DNA of 64,000 bases from Cynocephalus volans (taxonomy: Eukaryota; Chordata; Mammalia; Dermoptera; Cynocephalidae), in assembly GCF_027409185.1 (NCBI RefSeq), contig NC_084474.1:31372382-31436381 (forward strand), read 5' to 3'. Below are positions 50,325 through 62,479 of the stretch, piece after piece. The number at the start of each line of letters is the position of its first letter. The first letter of the stretch is position 1. The notes below the pieces were generated by a model that was not told where the DNA came from, made no database searches, and worked only from the letters and a program-made list of their open reading frames with translations. The position numbers were made by a program, and so were the translations under genes.

Positions 50325-51700
50325 GTTGACAAATTTACCGATTCATATATGCCCCCACCAAAATCAAGATGTAAAACATTTCCATAAGCCCTCCAAAATT
50401 CTGGCACTTATTCCCAGTCAATCTCCTAAATTTCCTCAGACTCAGGTAACCACTATTGTACCTTTTGTCACTATTAATTAGATTGATTTTTTCTAAGGTT
50501 TCATATAAATATAACAATGGTAGGTACTATGTTGTGCCTGGCTTCTTTTGCTCAGCATAATGTTTTTGAGATTTATTAAAGCTGTTACATTTGTCAGTAA
50601 TTTTCTCTTTTTATCATGGAATAGTATTTCATCATATGGATATCCATCAATTTGCTTATCTACCTGTGACAGACGTTAAAGTTTTTCTACATTCAGGCCG
50701 GCCCCGTGGCTCAGCACTGGTAGTGCTGAGGCCGCGGGTTCGGATCCTATGTAGGGGTAGCCGGTGCGCCCATGGTGCCGAGAGTTGCGATCCCCTTACC
50801 GGTCAAAAAAAAAAAAAAGCTTTTCTATGTTCTAGCCAATATGAATAAAGCAGCTATAAACATTCATGTGCAAGTCTTCAGGTATACACAAATTTTGATT
50901 TCTTTTGGGTACATAAGTAGAATTGCTGGGTCATATGGCAAATATACAATTAACTTTAAAGACTTTGCTGAAGTGTTTTTCAAAGTGGCTGTGCCAGTTT
51001 TCATTCCCACAGTAGTGTATGAGAGCTCTCAAGTTGCTCCACACATTTGGCAAACTTGGTATTTTTAATCTTTCTAATTTTAGTCATTCAATGTGCATCT
51101 AATGCTATGCTATTGTGGTTTTATTTTGCATTTGCTTGGTAAATAATACCACTAAGCATCTTTTCATGTGCAATTTGAGTATCTACTATGGGAAGTGTCT
51201 GTTCAAATCTTTTGCCCATTTATTAATTGTATGGGTTGTCTTTTTATTATTGAGTTGTAACAGTAAAAGTTACTTATGTATCCTGATATAAGATCTTTGT
51301 CAGATATATAAAATTCAAATATTTTCTTCCAGTCAGTGGCTTATCTTTCTCTCTTTCTTTTTTTAATGGTGTCTTTTGAAGAGAAATTTTAAATTTTGAT
51401 GAAGTCCAATTTATTAATTTTTTTCTGTTTTGTAGTTTTTGCTTTTTGTGTCATATCTGTGAAATATTTGCCAACATCAGGTTGAAAAGATTTTCTCCCA
51501 TGGTTTCTTTTACAAGCTTTATATTTAAAGTCTATAATCTATTTGAGTTAATTTTTGTGCATTGTGTGAAGGGGAGGAGTTTATTTTTTCCATATAGATA
51601 TTTAATTTCCCATGTACCATTTGTTGAAAAGACTAGTCTTTCCTATTGAATTGCAATAATACTTCTGTTGGAAAAAAATCAACTGATCACACATATATGG
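50325..51700 (-). mobile_element. L1 (older family), antisense, split by a SINE
   Basis: Reverse-complement L1 ORF2 sequence: CTTCTTTTGCTCAGCATAAT, GGTACATAAGTAGAATTGCT and GGGTTGTCTTTTTATTATTG occur in order. Interrupted at 50696-50818 by a SINE. Frames are broken and the copy is inactive. Confidence 0.8.
50696..50818 (+). mobile_element. tRNA-derived dimeric SINE with poly-A
   Basis: Starts GGCCGGCCCCGTGGCTCAGC, with a B-box-like GGTTCGGATCC. A shortened second monomer (GTAGCCGGTGCG to TTACCGGTC) and a 14-nt A tail follow. The flanks AAGTTTTTCTACATTC and AAGCTTTTCTATGTTC form an imperfect target duplication. It is nested in an L1, so it is younger than that L1. Resembles colugo CYN SINEs (recalled). 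Confidence 0.75.
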
Positions 51701-51715
51701 ATCTATTTCTGGACA

Positions 51716-51880
51716 TGCTATTCCAGCACTATCCAATGTAAATTTAATATGAGCCACATATATGATCTTAATTTGTCTAATAACCACATTAATAAAAGTT
51801 TATTTTAATAATACATTTTATTTAATCTAATGTATCCAAAATGTTATTGTTTGATATGTAACCTATATAAAATATTTGGG
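51716..51880 (+). repeat. DNA transposon-like fragment
   Basis: GCACTATCCAATGTAAATTT, ATGAGCCACATATATGATCT and TAATGTATCCAAAATGTTAT resemble a common nonautonomous mammalian DNA repeat. Family not assigned. Confidence 0.4.
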
Positions 51881-52475
51881 AGTGATGTCATCAACATGGC
51901 AGAATAGGTGATTCCCAGCATTGCTCCTCCTCACAAGTAACCAATTTGCAGCTATTAAAAAACAAAGACTGCCTACCTGGGACCGCTGGAGCTGGAGGAA
52001 AAGGAGGAGAGACCCACGGAGTTCGTGAAGGTGCAAGAGGCCATAGCAAGAGGGTATAGTGATGGTGCCTATTGTTCTAAGCCCTGAACACTTCTGAGCC
52101 ACCCTGGTCACCTCTGAGCCACCCTGGTAGAGGGCAAGGAGTGGCTGCTGAACATGGATTGATGCTGGGAAAAGAAATGGAGTCAATTAAAAAAAATAGA
52201 AATTCTAGAAATAAAGAACACATTATCTGAATCAGATATCTCAACAGAAAGCTTCAACTGCAGATTTAATCAAATGGAGGAAAGAATCAGTGAGCTCAAA
52301 GATGAAAAACATGAAATTATCCAATCAGAGGAGCAAAAAATAAAAAACAATTAAAAAAAGTGAAGCAGAAATACAGCAAATATGGGACTCCTTCATGTGA
52401 AATAAATTCCGAATAATTGGTATACCAGAAGGAAAAGAAAAAGGAAAAGACTTAGAAACCATATTCAAGGACATA

Positions 52476-52859
52476 ATGACTGAAAATTTCCCAAGTATGG
52501 AGAAAGATAACAGCATTCAGATACAGGAAGATCAGAGGCCTCCAATCAAATTCAGTCCAAAGAGGAACACCCCAAGACACATCATAGTCAAATTATTAAA
52601 AATCAAAGACAAAGAAAAAAGTAAAGCAGCGAGAGAAAAGAAACACATAACACTCAATGGAGCCCCAATTCGTCTCTCAGAGGATTTCTCAGTAGAAACC
52701 CTACAGGCAAGAAGAGAATGGGATGATATGTTCAAAGTGCTGAAGGAAAAAGACTGTCGGCCAAGATTTCTGTATCTGGCCAAAGTAACCTTCAAATATG
52801 AGGGAGAAATAAAGTCTTTCCCCAGAAAAACAAAACCTAAGGGAATTCGCCAACACTAG
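52476..52859 (+). pseudogene. L1 ORF1 C-terminal relic
   Basis: A 127-codon frame with NTPRHIIVKLLKIKDKEKS, then LSEDFSVETLQARREWDDMF, then RFLYLAKVTFKYEGEIKSF, in the order of the RRM-like and C-terminal domains of L1 ORF1p, the RNA-binding chaperone. The N-terminal coiled coil upstream is broken by stops. Not a functional protein. Confidence 0.8.
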
Positions 52860-53871
52860 ACCTGCCCTGCGAGTAAGCTAAAGGGAGCTCTTTAATCTGA
52901 AAGAAAAGAATGCTAAAGAGTAAGAAGAAAACATCTGAAGGTACATAACTTACTAGTAAAGTAAATATACAGACAACCTCAGAATACAGTCAAGTTGTAA
53001 GTGTGGTGAATAAACCACTTACATCCTTAGTATAAAGTCTAAAGACAAACCTGACAAGAGAATAACATATACAACAACCATATAAAAGATAGGCAATATT
53101 AAAAAATGTAAGTTGCAACAAGATATCAAAAAGTGGGGGGCAATGATGCCAAAGCATAAAACTGACTTTGTTTTTTTTTCTTTTTTCTTAGATGTCAAAA
53201 TGAAGTTGTTATTAGTCTAAAATAATTTGTTATAGTATAGCATGTTTTATTTTGTTTTGTTTGTAAGCCTCATAGTAACCATAACATAAAAACTTATGAG
53301 ACATACTGAAAATGAACAGTGAGAAATCAAAATGTAGAGCTAGAGAAAACCACTGAACTACAAAGGAAGCTAATATCCAGAATATATAAGGAACTTATGC
53401 AACTCATCAACAAAGAAACAAATAGCCCAATTAAAAATTGTGAAAAAGACCTGAACAGACATTTCTTAAGAGATGGCATACAAATGGCACATGAAAAAAT
53501 GCTCAACACACTAATCAGGGAAAGGCAAATTAAAACCAGAATGAGATATAATCTTGCAGTGAGATATCATGAGTGAGATGAAAAAAATAGTGAGGATGGG
53601 AGAAAGAGGAACTCTTCTACACTGCTGTTGGGAGTGTAAATTGGTACAGTCACTGTGAAAAACAGTGTGGAGGTTCCTCAGAGAACTAAAAATAGATCTA
53701 CCTTATGAGCCAGATATCCCACTACCAGGCATATACCCAAAGTAAATGAAATCAGTATGTCAGAAAGACACCTGCACTTCAATAGCCAAGAGATGAAATC
53801 AACCTAGATGTCCATCAACAGATGAATGGATAAAAAAGCTGATATATATACACAGTGGAACACTATTCAGC

Positions 53872-53872
<1 letters not shown>

Positions 53873-53905
<33 letters not shown>
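53873..53905. repeat. (CA)n microsatellite inside L1
   Basis: A CA run in the ORF2 C-terminal region between CAGCTATA and AAATGATATC, where L1 is prone to expansion. Confidence 0.9.
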
Positions 53906-53907
<2 letters not shown>

Positions 53908-54479
53908 TGATATCATTATCATTTACAGCAACATGGGTGGAACCGGAAACCATAATGTTAAGTGAAGTAAGTCAGGCACGGAAAGACTAATACTGTATGA
54001 TATCACCCATATGTGGAATCTTTAAAAAAACAACAAAAAAGTGGTTCCCATAGAAGTAGAAAGTAGAATAATGGTTACCAGAGGCCAGAGGTGGGGTGGG
54101 TGGTGGGAAGGAAGGAAAAGTGGTAGACTAATGGGTACAAAACTATACTAACTGCCCTAAATGAATCATTGTGCAGTATATGCATATATAGAAACAACAC
54201 ACTGTACCCCACCACTGTGTACAAGTAAATGTTAAAATACTTTGAATTAAAAAAATAAAAAGTGAAAAATCTTCCTCACAGAAGAGTTGTAAATAGTAAA
54301 TGTAGAGGGAATAAGTAAAACAGAAAATCACCATTGGAATACTACATTAATAATTCCTGCTGGTAAGATCTACAAGCAAATGCTAAAGATAGTGAGCAAG
54401 ACTCCAAGAAGAACCAGGATATTTGCACAGAATCAAAGTATTTCCTCCAAAATATTATTAATTACTGTACTGTCTATAA

Positions 54480-55110
54480 CAAATTCTTTAATTCTCTTCC
54501 CTCTAGGATGGGGAGCTTAATTGCTTTCAGCTAGTGACTGGCTTCTAGCAAGAAGATTATGGAAAGGGAAAAATAATGGGAAAGACTGTCAGACCTCACC
54601 TTAACCAAATGAACAAGATTAATGTCATCAATATTAAATCTTGTTGATATCATGAACTTCTTTATACGATATGATGAGGAGGGCACTTTGCCTCAGTAGC
54701 TTTCATCCCCACAACCTATAACTCCACTGTAATCATGAGAAGACATCACACATACCCAAATTGAGAAATATTCTATGAAATACTTGACCAGAATTCAAGT
54801 ACTCTTCAAAAGTCAAGGTCATGAAAAATAAGAAAAAACTGAGATACCACCACTGATTGGAGGTGTCGAAGGAGTCATGATGACTACATTGTGGTATCTT
54901 GGGCCGGATTCTGGAACAGAAGTTGCATTAGTGGAACAACTAGTGAAATCCAAATAAAGTCTGCAGTTTATTTAATAATGTTATGCAAGTGATAATTTCT
55001 CAGTTTTAGTAAATGGTTACATAAGACATTAGCATGAAGGGAAGCTGTGCTGCCTATACTACCTTTATAATTCTTCTGCAAATCTAAAATTATTTCAAAG
55101 TAAAAGTTAA
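54480..55110 (+). mobile_element. L1 3' UTR, sense
   Basis: GTGAAATCCAAATAAAGTCT, GCAGTTTATTTAATAATGTT and CTGCAAATCTAAAATTATTT match the 3' end of older L1 families. Confidence 0.65.
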
Positions 55111-55239
55111 AAAATACATCCACGTATGAAAAATGCATTAATGTATACATATGTGAGCAGGCAACAAGATAGTATAATGGATAAGCATATAGATTAAAAA
55201 ATTTTTGAAATGAAAAATATAATTCTTATAATAAAAACC

Positions 55240-55870
55240 AATTGGGCACAGAAGAAGAAAGAATTAGAGAATTGAGAGTTCATAAACTACCAAAGGTACA
55301 ACACCGAGAAACAAGTAGAGGAAAAACATAAAGGAAGCACTAATTAAGATCTCTCTCTGTGAGTGTAATCAGATCCTCAAAAATGTAGAATAGAAAGAAT
55401 GAAGGGAATAAAATATTTAAAGAGATAATGGCTATGAAATATTTAGAACTACTGAAAAACATGATATCAGATATCTAGGAGCAAAAATGTTACCAAGCAG
55501 GGTAAATAAAAATGAAATCATATCTAGACACATCTTAGTAAAACTTGAAGATACCAAAGACAAAGATAAGATTTCAAAGACAGCCAGATAAAAAGGTTGA
55601 GTCACCTATGAAGGACTGACAGAAAGACAGCAGACCTCAACTGCAACAAGAGAAGTCAGAAGGTAGTGAATACAAGCTTGCAAATGCTGATAGAAAATAA
55701 TTGTGAACCTGGAATTATGAACCCTGTGAAACTATCTTTCAAGATTAAGGATGTTAAAAATTGGGAGTTTATTATCAAGAAACCTGTGCTAAAGGAAGGA
55801 AAAATTGATCCCAGAAGAGCAATCTAAGATACAAGATGAAAGAGGGAATGTTGAGTAAATAAATGAAAAT
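55240..55870 (+). mobile_element. Second L1/HAL1 ORF1 relic, sense
   Basis: GTAAAACTTGAAGATACCAA and AGATTTCAAAGACAGCCAGA, followed by AAAATAATTGTGAACCTGGA, follow L1 ORF1 order but are far more decayed than the 52476 copy. Confidence 0.6.
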
Positions 55871-55924
55871 AATGTACTTAAATCCAAACATTGTCTTTAA
55901 AATAATAGTAATTTTTCTTGATAT

Positions 55925-56815
55925 AATCAAATTGCTCTACTGAGAGGTTGTACCAGTTTACAGTCACTAGCAACATAAGAAACTACCCAATTCTCCCCAT
56001 ATCACTATAAGCTACTATCAGACTTTATGATTTTTACTGATCTAATAGGTGAAAATGGTACCTCGGTGAGTTTTTATATTTCTCTTAGTATGAATCTGTT
56101 GATATGTTACAATTATTCTTTCTTAATTTTTTGTCTTTGTCTTTGATTATGATATTGTTTGCCATAGTGAATTTGTTTACATAGTGAATTTTCTTTTTTT
56201 CTTTGAAGGCTTCTGGGTATTGTACTGTACTTAGAAGTGCCTTTTCAGCACCAAAATTATTTTTTAATTCTTCCATGGCTTCTTCAGTATTTTGTGGTAT
56301 CATCCTTTAACATTTATGTATTTGGTCCGTCAGAGAATTATTTTGGTATAAACTACAAGGTATTCGCTATAACTATTTTTTTCCCAATGAGTGTCCCATT
56401 TGTCTAGCAATTTTTTATTGAATAGTTTGGCTTTCCTCTGCTAATCTGGAATTTCAACTTTATCATATACTAAATTCCCTTGTATTTGCATCGATTTCTA
56501 TACTTTCCATTCTATTCCATTGATTTGTTTATTCATGTGTACCACACTGATTTAATTATTATAGTTCTATAAGAAAAAATGCTTTAATATTTGACAAATT
56601 TGGTCTCTTTCATTTGTCCTGGATATTTTTATTTGTTTGGTTATAAAAACAAAATCTTCTTGGTATTTTTATCGGACTCTTGTTAAATTTATGTATCAAC
56701 AGGTTAAATAAACTTTCTAAAAATGTAATATCTTTACATACGTTCAGCTCATCTTTTGTATCCCTTAGTAGGATTTTAAAGTTTAATTTACAAATATATT
56801 GCATATATCTAAAAT
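55925..56815 (-). mobile_element. L1 ORF2 fragment, antisense
   Basis: TTGTACCAGTTTACAGTCAC and the later CATTCTATTCCATTGATTTG and AATTATTATAGTTCTATAAG are typical reverse-strand L1 ORF2 segments. Confidence 0.65.
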
Positions 56816-56939
56816 AAATAATAATAAAAAATAAAATATTTAGAAATAATTTTGTTCTGAAGACTATTTGATAATATCACTCGATTTTTATGAGTGCTTG
56901 AATGATAGATTTCCATCCATCCACTTACTTTTTTTGAAA

Positions 56940-58335
56940 CCTAATTTTCATGCATTTTAGTGTATACATTACATAACTTTTACTGTACTATTCTCTGACT
57001 ATTGGCAAATACATGCAGTTGTGTAACAAACAACACAATTAAGATACAGAACAGTTCTATCAACTCCCCCCAAATTTTGGTGCCCCTTTGTAGTCAATCC
57101 TGTCCCCCATTCTCAGTTCTTGTAGTCACTGTTCTGTTTTCCGTCACTATAGTTTTACCTTTTCCAGAATTTAATATAAATGAAATCAGTGTAATTTTTT
57201 GAGTCTGGCTTCTTTCACTTAGCATAACGAACTTGAGATTTATCCATGCTTTTGTACTCTTCAGTGGTCTGCTGCATTCTTTTGCTGAGTAGTATTCCAT
57301 TATGGGATGTACCGTACCAGTTAAAGAACATTTAAATGGTTTCCAGATTTTAGTGTTCATAAATAAAGCTTTGTAGCGATTGCTTTGTAAGGTGCATTGT
57401 ATGCCTGACTTTATTTTTTAAAAAATATCAATTTTCCACAGTGGCTAAACAATTTTGCATCCCTCCAGAAATGTATGACAGTTGTCTAATATCCCCACTG
57501 ACAAGTGATATTTCCAGTTTACAAAATTTTAGCCATTCTAATAGGTGTGTAGTGGAATCTCATTATTATAGACTTATTTTTAATCTATCCTTTATGTTTA
57601 ATGTTTATATTTTATGTGGTTTTATTGTAGGTAGCATATGGTTGGGTCTTTTTTTTATATCCAGCCAGACAATTTCTTCTGTTAAACTGAATAATTAGGT
57701 CATTTACATTAAATATAATTATTGATATGGTCAGGTTTAAATCTGTCAGCTTGTAATTTGGTTTTTACTTGCCTATCTTGTTTTACCTCTTCCCTGTCTT
57801 CTTTAGAATTAATTGAAAGTTTTTAATATTCCATTTTATCTTCATTAATGGTTTATTTGCAAAGCCTCTTTGTTTCATTTTTTTAGTGGTTTCTCTAGAG
57901 CTTACCATTGGCATCTCTAAATTTTCAGTTATTTTGCAAAAAATATTATTCTACTTGTATGTGATGTAAAAAACTTACAGCAAAATACTTCCATTTGCCC
58001 CTTCCCATTCTTTGTGCTGTTTGTGTCATAATTTTACTTCTACATTTTTATAAGTTCCACAATACATTATTATGTTTGTTTAAAAGTCAAATATATCATA
58101 AAAATTTTTTAAATAAGAAAAAATTTTTATATTCACACACAGGTTTATTATTACAGGTGTTCACACAGGTTTATTATTACAGGTGTTCTCCAGAAGTTTT
58201 TATTTTGCTTTCATTTTTGAGAAATATTTTCACTGGATACGGAATTCTAGGTTGACAGTTGTTTGCTTTTAATATTTTGAAGATGTCATTTCATTGTCTT
58301 CTGACTTACATCTTTTGTGAATGTACATCTGAAGT
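56940..58335 (-). mobile_element. L1 fragments, antisense (ORF2 end to ORF1 end)
   Basis: TTGCTGAGTAGTATTCCATT and GGTGTGTAGTGGAATCTCAT come from reverse-strand ORF2. From about 57600, TTACATTAAATATAATTATT to GGATACGGAATTCTAGGTTG corresponds to the reverse of the ORF1/ORF2 junction and the ORF1 C-terminus. At least two pieces are joined. Confidence 0.6.
58137..58188. repeat. Tandem duplication of a 26-nt unit
   Basis: Two direct copies of a unit containing AGGTTTATTATTACAGGTGT, inside the L1 segment. Confidence 0.85.
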
Positions 58336-58950
58336 CATTCTTCTATGTAGATGTGCTTCTTTTTCCTTTGGTAACTTTTAAGGGTTTTTTTTGTTGTTGT
58401 TGTTGTTGTTTTAATACAGTCTAGAGATTGCTTAGCCTCATACTAAGCTTCAGTTCATCTGAGGGAGGTCTCTATTCTCTGTTCCAGGTGATAAGTGAGG
58501 AATCTCCCCTCTGGTTGATCAGAGCTTGATTCTAGTCTGGAGGGAGCTTTGGAAATGATTCTGTTTTTTCTTCTCTGACTGCTCTTTGTCAGTCCCCTGG
58601 GGTTTTGCATATGCAGAAGTAGTTTGGTATTCAGCAAAAACTCAAGGTGATCTCAAGAAAATTTTTGGACCCCGTTCTTTGCGTCGCTTTCTCTTTTTCA
58701 GAACACTGCTCTGCAACTGCCGAAAGTCTCACCCTCCGTGAACTGAATTCTATGTCTGCTCAACTCAGACAATGGTGCTCTTCTAAGGAACTTTCTCCCT
58801 GGACGACAGGTAGAATGTTCCTCAAGGGACAGAGCTGGGGTGATCACAGGTATCCCTTTGACTGTTTCCATTCTCTCAGTTACTCCAAATATTGCCTGAT
58901 GACCAATGTCTGAAAACAGCTATTTTATGTATTTTTCTTCCTTTCTACGT
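58336..58950. other. Repeat-like region, not assigned
   Basis: Mixed sequence with a GTT repeat at 58391-58411, possibly an extension of the neighbouring antisense L1. Open frames of 60 and 88 codons lack support. Confidence 0.4.
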
Positions 58951-58951
58951 A

Positions 58952-60109
58952 TGAGGGGTTTTCAAAAAGTTCATGAAAAATGTATATTATGCAAAAACTA
59001 TGCATGGATTTTAAAATGTTTTAGTACTAAAATAAAAATGTCTGAACAGGCTCTGGTGTTTGGCACTAATAAGTATAAGACATCAGTTTGAAAAGAGCCT
59101 CTATCAGAGCCCCATGAATTCAGCCAAAATTGAAGCAAGAACAAACATCAAATTTATTGTGAACCTTGGGTAAAAGAATGGTGAAATCAATGATGTTTTA
59201 CACAAAGCTTACACGGACAATGCCCCAATGAAATCCACAGTTTACAAATGGATAACTCATTTTAAGAAGGGACTAAATGACATTGAAGATGAAGCCCACA
59301 GCAGCAGACCACCTACATCAATTTGTGAGAAAAAAATTAATCTTGTTTGTGCCCTAATTGAAGAGTATCAATGATTAACAGCAGAAACAATAGCCAACAC
59401 CACAGGCATCTCAAATGGTTCAGCTTACACAATTCTGACTGAAAAATTACAGTTGAGCAAAATTTCTGCTCAATGGATGCCAAAACTTTTGAGTCCAGAT
59501 CAGCTGCAGACAAGAGCAGAGTTCTCAATGAAAAATTTTTTTAAAATGGGGTCAATATCCTGGAGCATTTCTTCAAAGAATTGTAACAAGAGATGAAATA
59601 CAGCTTTACTAATATGATCCTGAAGGAAAAGCACAATCAAAGCCATGGTTTTCAAGAGGTGGCAGTGGTCCAATCAAAGCTAAAGTGGACCTGTCAAGAG
59701 CAAAGGTCATGACAACAGTTTTCTGGGACCCTGGAAGTTTCACCAGAGACAATGCCCCTGCTCATTCCTCTCATCCAACACGGAGAATTTTATGAGAATT
59801 TTGATGGGAAATCATTACGCATCTACCTTACAATCCTGATTTGGCTCCTTCTGACTTCTCTTTGCTTCCTAATCTTAAAAAAACCTTTAAAAGGTAGCCA
59901 CTCTTTTTCAGTTAATAACGTAAAAAAGACTGCATTAACATGATTAAATTCCCAGGATTTTCAGTTCTTCAGAGATAGACTAAATGGCTGGTATCATTGT
60001 TTACAAAAGTGTCTTGAACTTGATGGAGCTTATGTTGAAAGACACAGTCTATATTTTTAATTTTTATATTATAATTCCATTTCCCCATGAACTTTTTGAA
60101 CTGTCCTTG
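58952..60109 (+). mobile_element. Mariner DNA transposon, decayed
   Basis: A 1158-bp element bounded by TA on both sides (58950-58951 and 60110-60111). The inverted ends are TTTTCAAAAAGTTCATGAAA at left and CCATGAACTTTTTGAACTGT at right. Mariner elements move by a DDD transposase recognising such ends. The three short hairpins at 3553, 7776 and 12329 share its terminal sequence and are probably nonautonomous relatives. Confidence 0.85.
59114..60060 (+). pseudogene. Mariner transposase pseudogene
   Basis: Begins ATGAATTCAGCC. The helix-turn-helix part is readable in pieces (STVYKWITHFKKGL, then SRPPTSICEKKI), followed by the catalytic-domain segment with TRDEIQLY, AKVMTTVFWD and DNAPAHSS, then SVNNVKKTAL, in shifting frames. 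Several stops break it, and sequence between FWD and DNAPAHS is missing relative to the family. It cannot encode an active enzyme. Confidence 0.8.
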
Positions 60110-60110
60110 T

Positions 60111-61530
60111 ACTTAGGGAAAGAGGAGTCTGTTCTCTGTTACATTATAATAAGAAGCAGAAATACTTTTTTTAAAGAAAGTTGATCTAAGAGAAAACTCT
60201 CTTCTATTACTTTTCACTTCAATTTGATTAAAAGATTTAAATAATGGTTGCCAGTTTATTTTTTAAAAATTGTATGATTTGCAAAAAGCTGTGGTATTCT
60301 TTCAAATACACAGATTTATAATTTTACTCAAACATTAGTGGCTTCTCACAGAAATCACAAGGTTATCAGATTAAAAATTGGACTAGAAAGGCAGAAACGC
60401 TCGTTAGAGGCTTACTGGAGCTTGGAGGAATACAGAAAGTGTACTCAGCATGACAATTTGCTGTCTAAACAATCAGAAATGATGCCTTTCAAATAAGATG
60501 AAGGCATAAACTGAGAACTGCAAATGCCTTGAAACATTATAATCCTGAAATGGAAAAAGTGCAAAAGGCAAAAGTAAAAATAGCTAAAATATACTAGAGA
60601 GGGTTATTTTAAGAGCTTAGAAGTTGGTCTTATTTCTTTAATGTTTTTGAAATTTACAGTATGTTACTACTCTTATAACACACTGTCTTGAACCTTTGAT
60701 ATTATAGATACCTTAGTGTCTTAGTCAAGTAACATTGACAATGCAACTTTTTTGTATACTTGTATAAATTTACCCAATTTTAGGTTTTTTATTTTTTTAT
60801 TCTTTATAAATAGCATCAGAATGAATAAACTCATGATCTAATATCTAAGATATAATAGAACATTTAATATGTCACAGATGAGTTATTTTTGCCAACAGGA
60901 ATTTTCTTTTATGAAATGGAAAATATCTCTAAGTAATGAATTTCTCTACCTCTCATGAAAAGGTTCATTTTTCAAGAATGCCCTCCCACATAAATAGAAA
61001 AAAGAAACCACAGCAAATACCCTTTCAAATCCTGCATAATTCAAGTTTTCTATAAGTGCCTAGTAATAACATTATATCGATAGAATAATAATAGTGCAAA
61101 AATTCACAATTGTCTATCCATTAGAAACATAGATCAAATCAGCTAGTTTATATAAATAACTTTGGCAAACCTGAAAATGTCATACAATCCAAACAAATTT
61201 CTTCCAGTTTCTTAAAAAAGCATCTTCTTGTGGTTTATCTTGATTACATTGGAAAGGACTGATTATCAAGCTGTGATTCAGCTAGATTGTTAGGGGAGAA
61301 CAAAGACCAAGTTCTTTCTGGCTGATTCTGTTCATGCTCATGACTACTACCTAGCCCATGAGGACATCTTAATCTAGGTTTCTGGCCAAGATCTTTAATA
61401 ACCAGGTACATAAGTAAAACTACCTACTGTATATCTTCAGATAACTGTACTTCAGGCATCTCAAAGTCAACAAAGCCAATATATTATTCGCTCCCCTAAC
61501 AAATATGAATGGTAACACCTTCCCTCAGCC
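60111..61530. other. Intergenic, nothing recognised
   Basis: AT-rich DNA with no supported gene or clear interspersed element. Confidence 0.5.
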
Positions 61531-62080
61531 CCAAACTTGAGCTATGTCTGAATCTTTTTCCTTTACTATGTTTAATCCATCAAAAAACCTCACTGACTGT
61601 ATATAATTTATATCTCTTCTCTACATTATCACTGCTGCTATCTGACTTCAAGTCCTCAGGCTCTCTTGCTTGGATTATAGTAACACCCACCTAACTGATC
61701 TTCAGATCAGTTTTGCCACTTTCAAATTAATTCTTTATGATATCACAAGAGTTTTTTTTAACACCTGTATCTTATGTAATTTTCATGCCAGAAATCCATT
61801 AATGGTGCTCTAATATCTATAGGACAAGAATTTAAGTTGCTTAGAAAGATAAAGTATTTGCTTACCTGGACCCAGAATATCCCTGTAATCTCATCCCTCA
61901 TCAGTCCTGTGCTACCTGTGTTCTGGAACTCTATGCCCACTAAACACATCGTTTCTATCCATGTTGTGCCTTTGTACCACTATTTCCTCTACCAGGAATA
62001 CTATTTCCTTCTTTTTCAACTTGCCAACTGCAATTTTCCCTTCGAGGCTCAATATAGAACTTTCACTTCTGGCTGTAATT
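61530..62080 (+). repeat. L2 LINE fragment
   Basis: TTGGATTATAGTAACACCCA and TACCAGGAATACTATTTCCT, with the CTCAATATAGAACTTTCACTT tail, follow sense L2. Overlapping 61-98 codon frames here are relics. Confidence 0.6.
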
Positions 62081-62479
62081 GTGAGGCATATGGCAGACCA
62101 AAATATTCACCAAGAGTTCGAATCGTCGGGTAACACTTTTAACAATAATAAATAAAAATACATCTGTCTGAAGACATGTGAGAGCTACTAAGGCAGCCAG
62201 GACTTAAAGGGCCAGATTCTAGAGGAAAAGAAAGACACTGAAGTAAGCCTAACCTTACACATGGTCCTCTTTACCACTGGGCATGTGCCAATTTTGGTGT
62301 TGGATACAAAACTGGAAAGCTAGGGAGAGAGTGGCCGTTGAGAGGCAGAGACACCAGCAATGCTCTGTGCAGACTCAAGGAATTGCGGGGAGAAAATTTC
62401 AAGTTTAGAGATGCTAAGGCAGCCAAAATTCGAAGGGCTATGTTTCAGAGAGAAAAGAGCCACTTTGTAATCCCTGAAT

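Larger units (their letters stand above)
51880..54275 (+). mobile_element. L1 with ORF1 relic and internally deleted ORF2
   Basis: The 5' part (GGGAGTGATGTCATCAACAT onward) resembles an L1 leader, then ORF1. The intergenic segment reaches about 53330. The text then jumps to the C-terminal part of ORF2 (GAACAGACATTTCTTAAGAG, CATATACCCAAAGTAAATGA) and the 3' UTR. Most of ORF2 is absent, so it could not make reverse transcriptase. A HAL1-type element next to an L1 3' end is the alternative. Confidence 0.7.

Noticed and set aside
50696..50818. Possible tRNA gene
   Set aside because: A- and B-box-like motifs are present but the cloverleaf is broken, a second partial monomer and poly-A tail follow, and target duplications flank it. 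It is a SINE.
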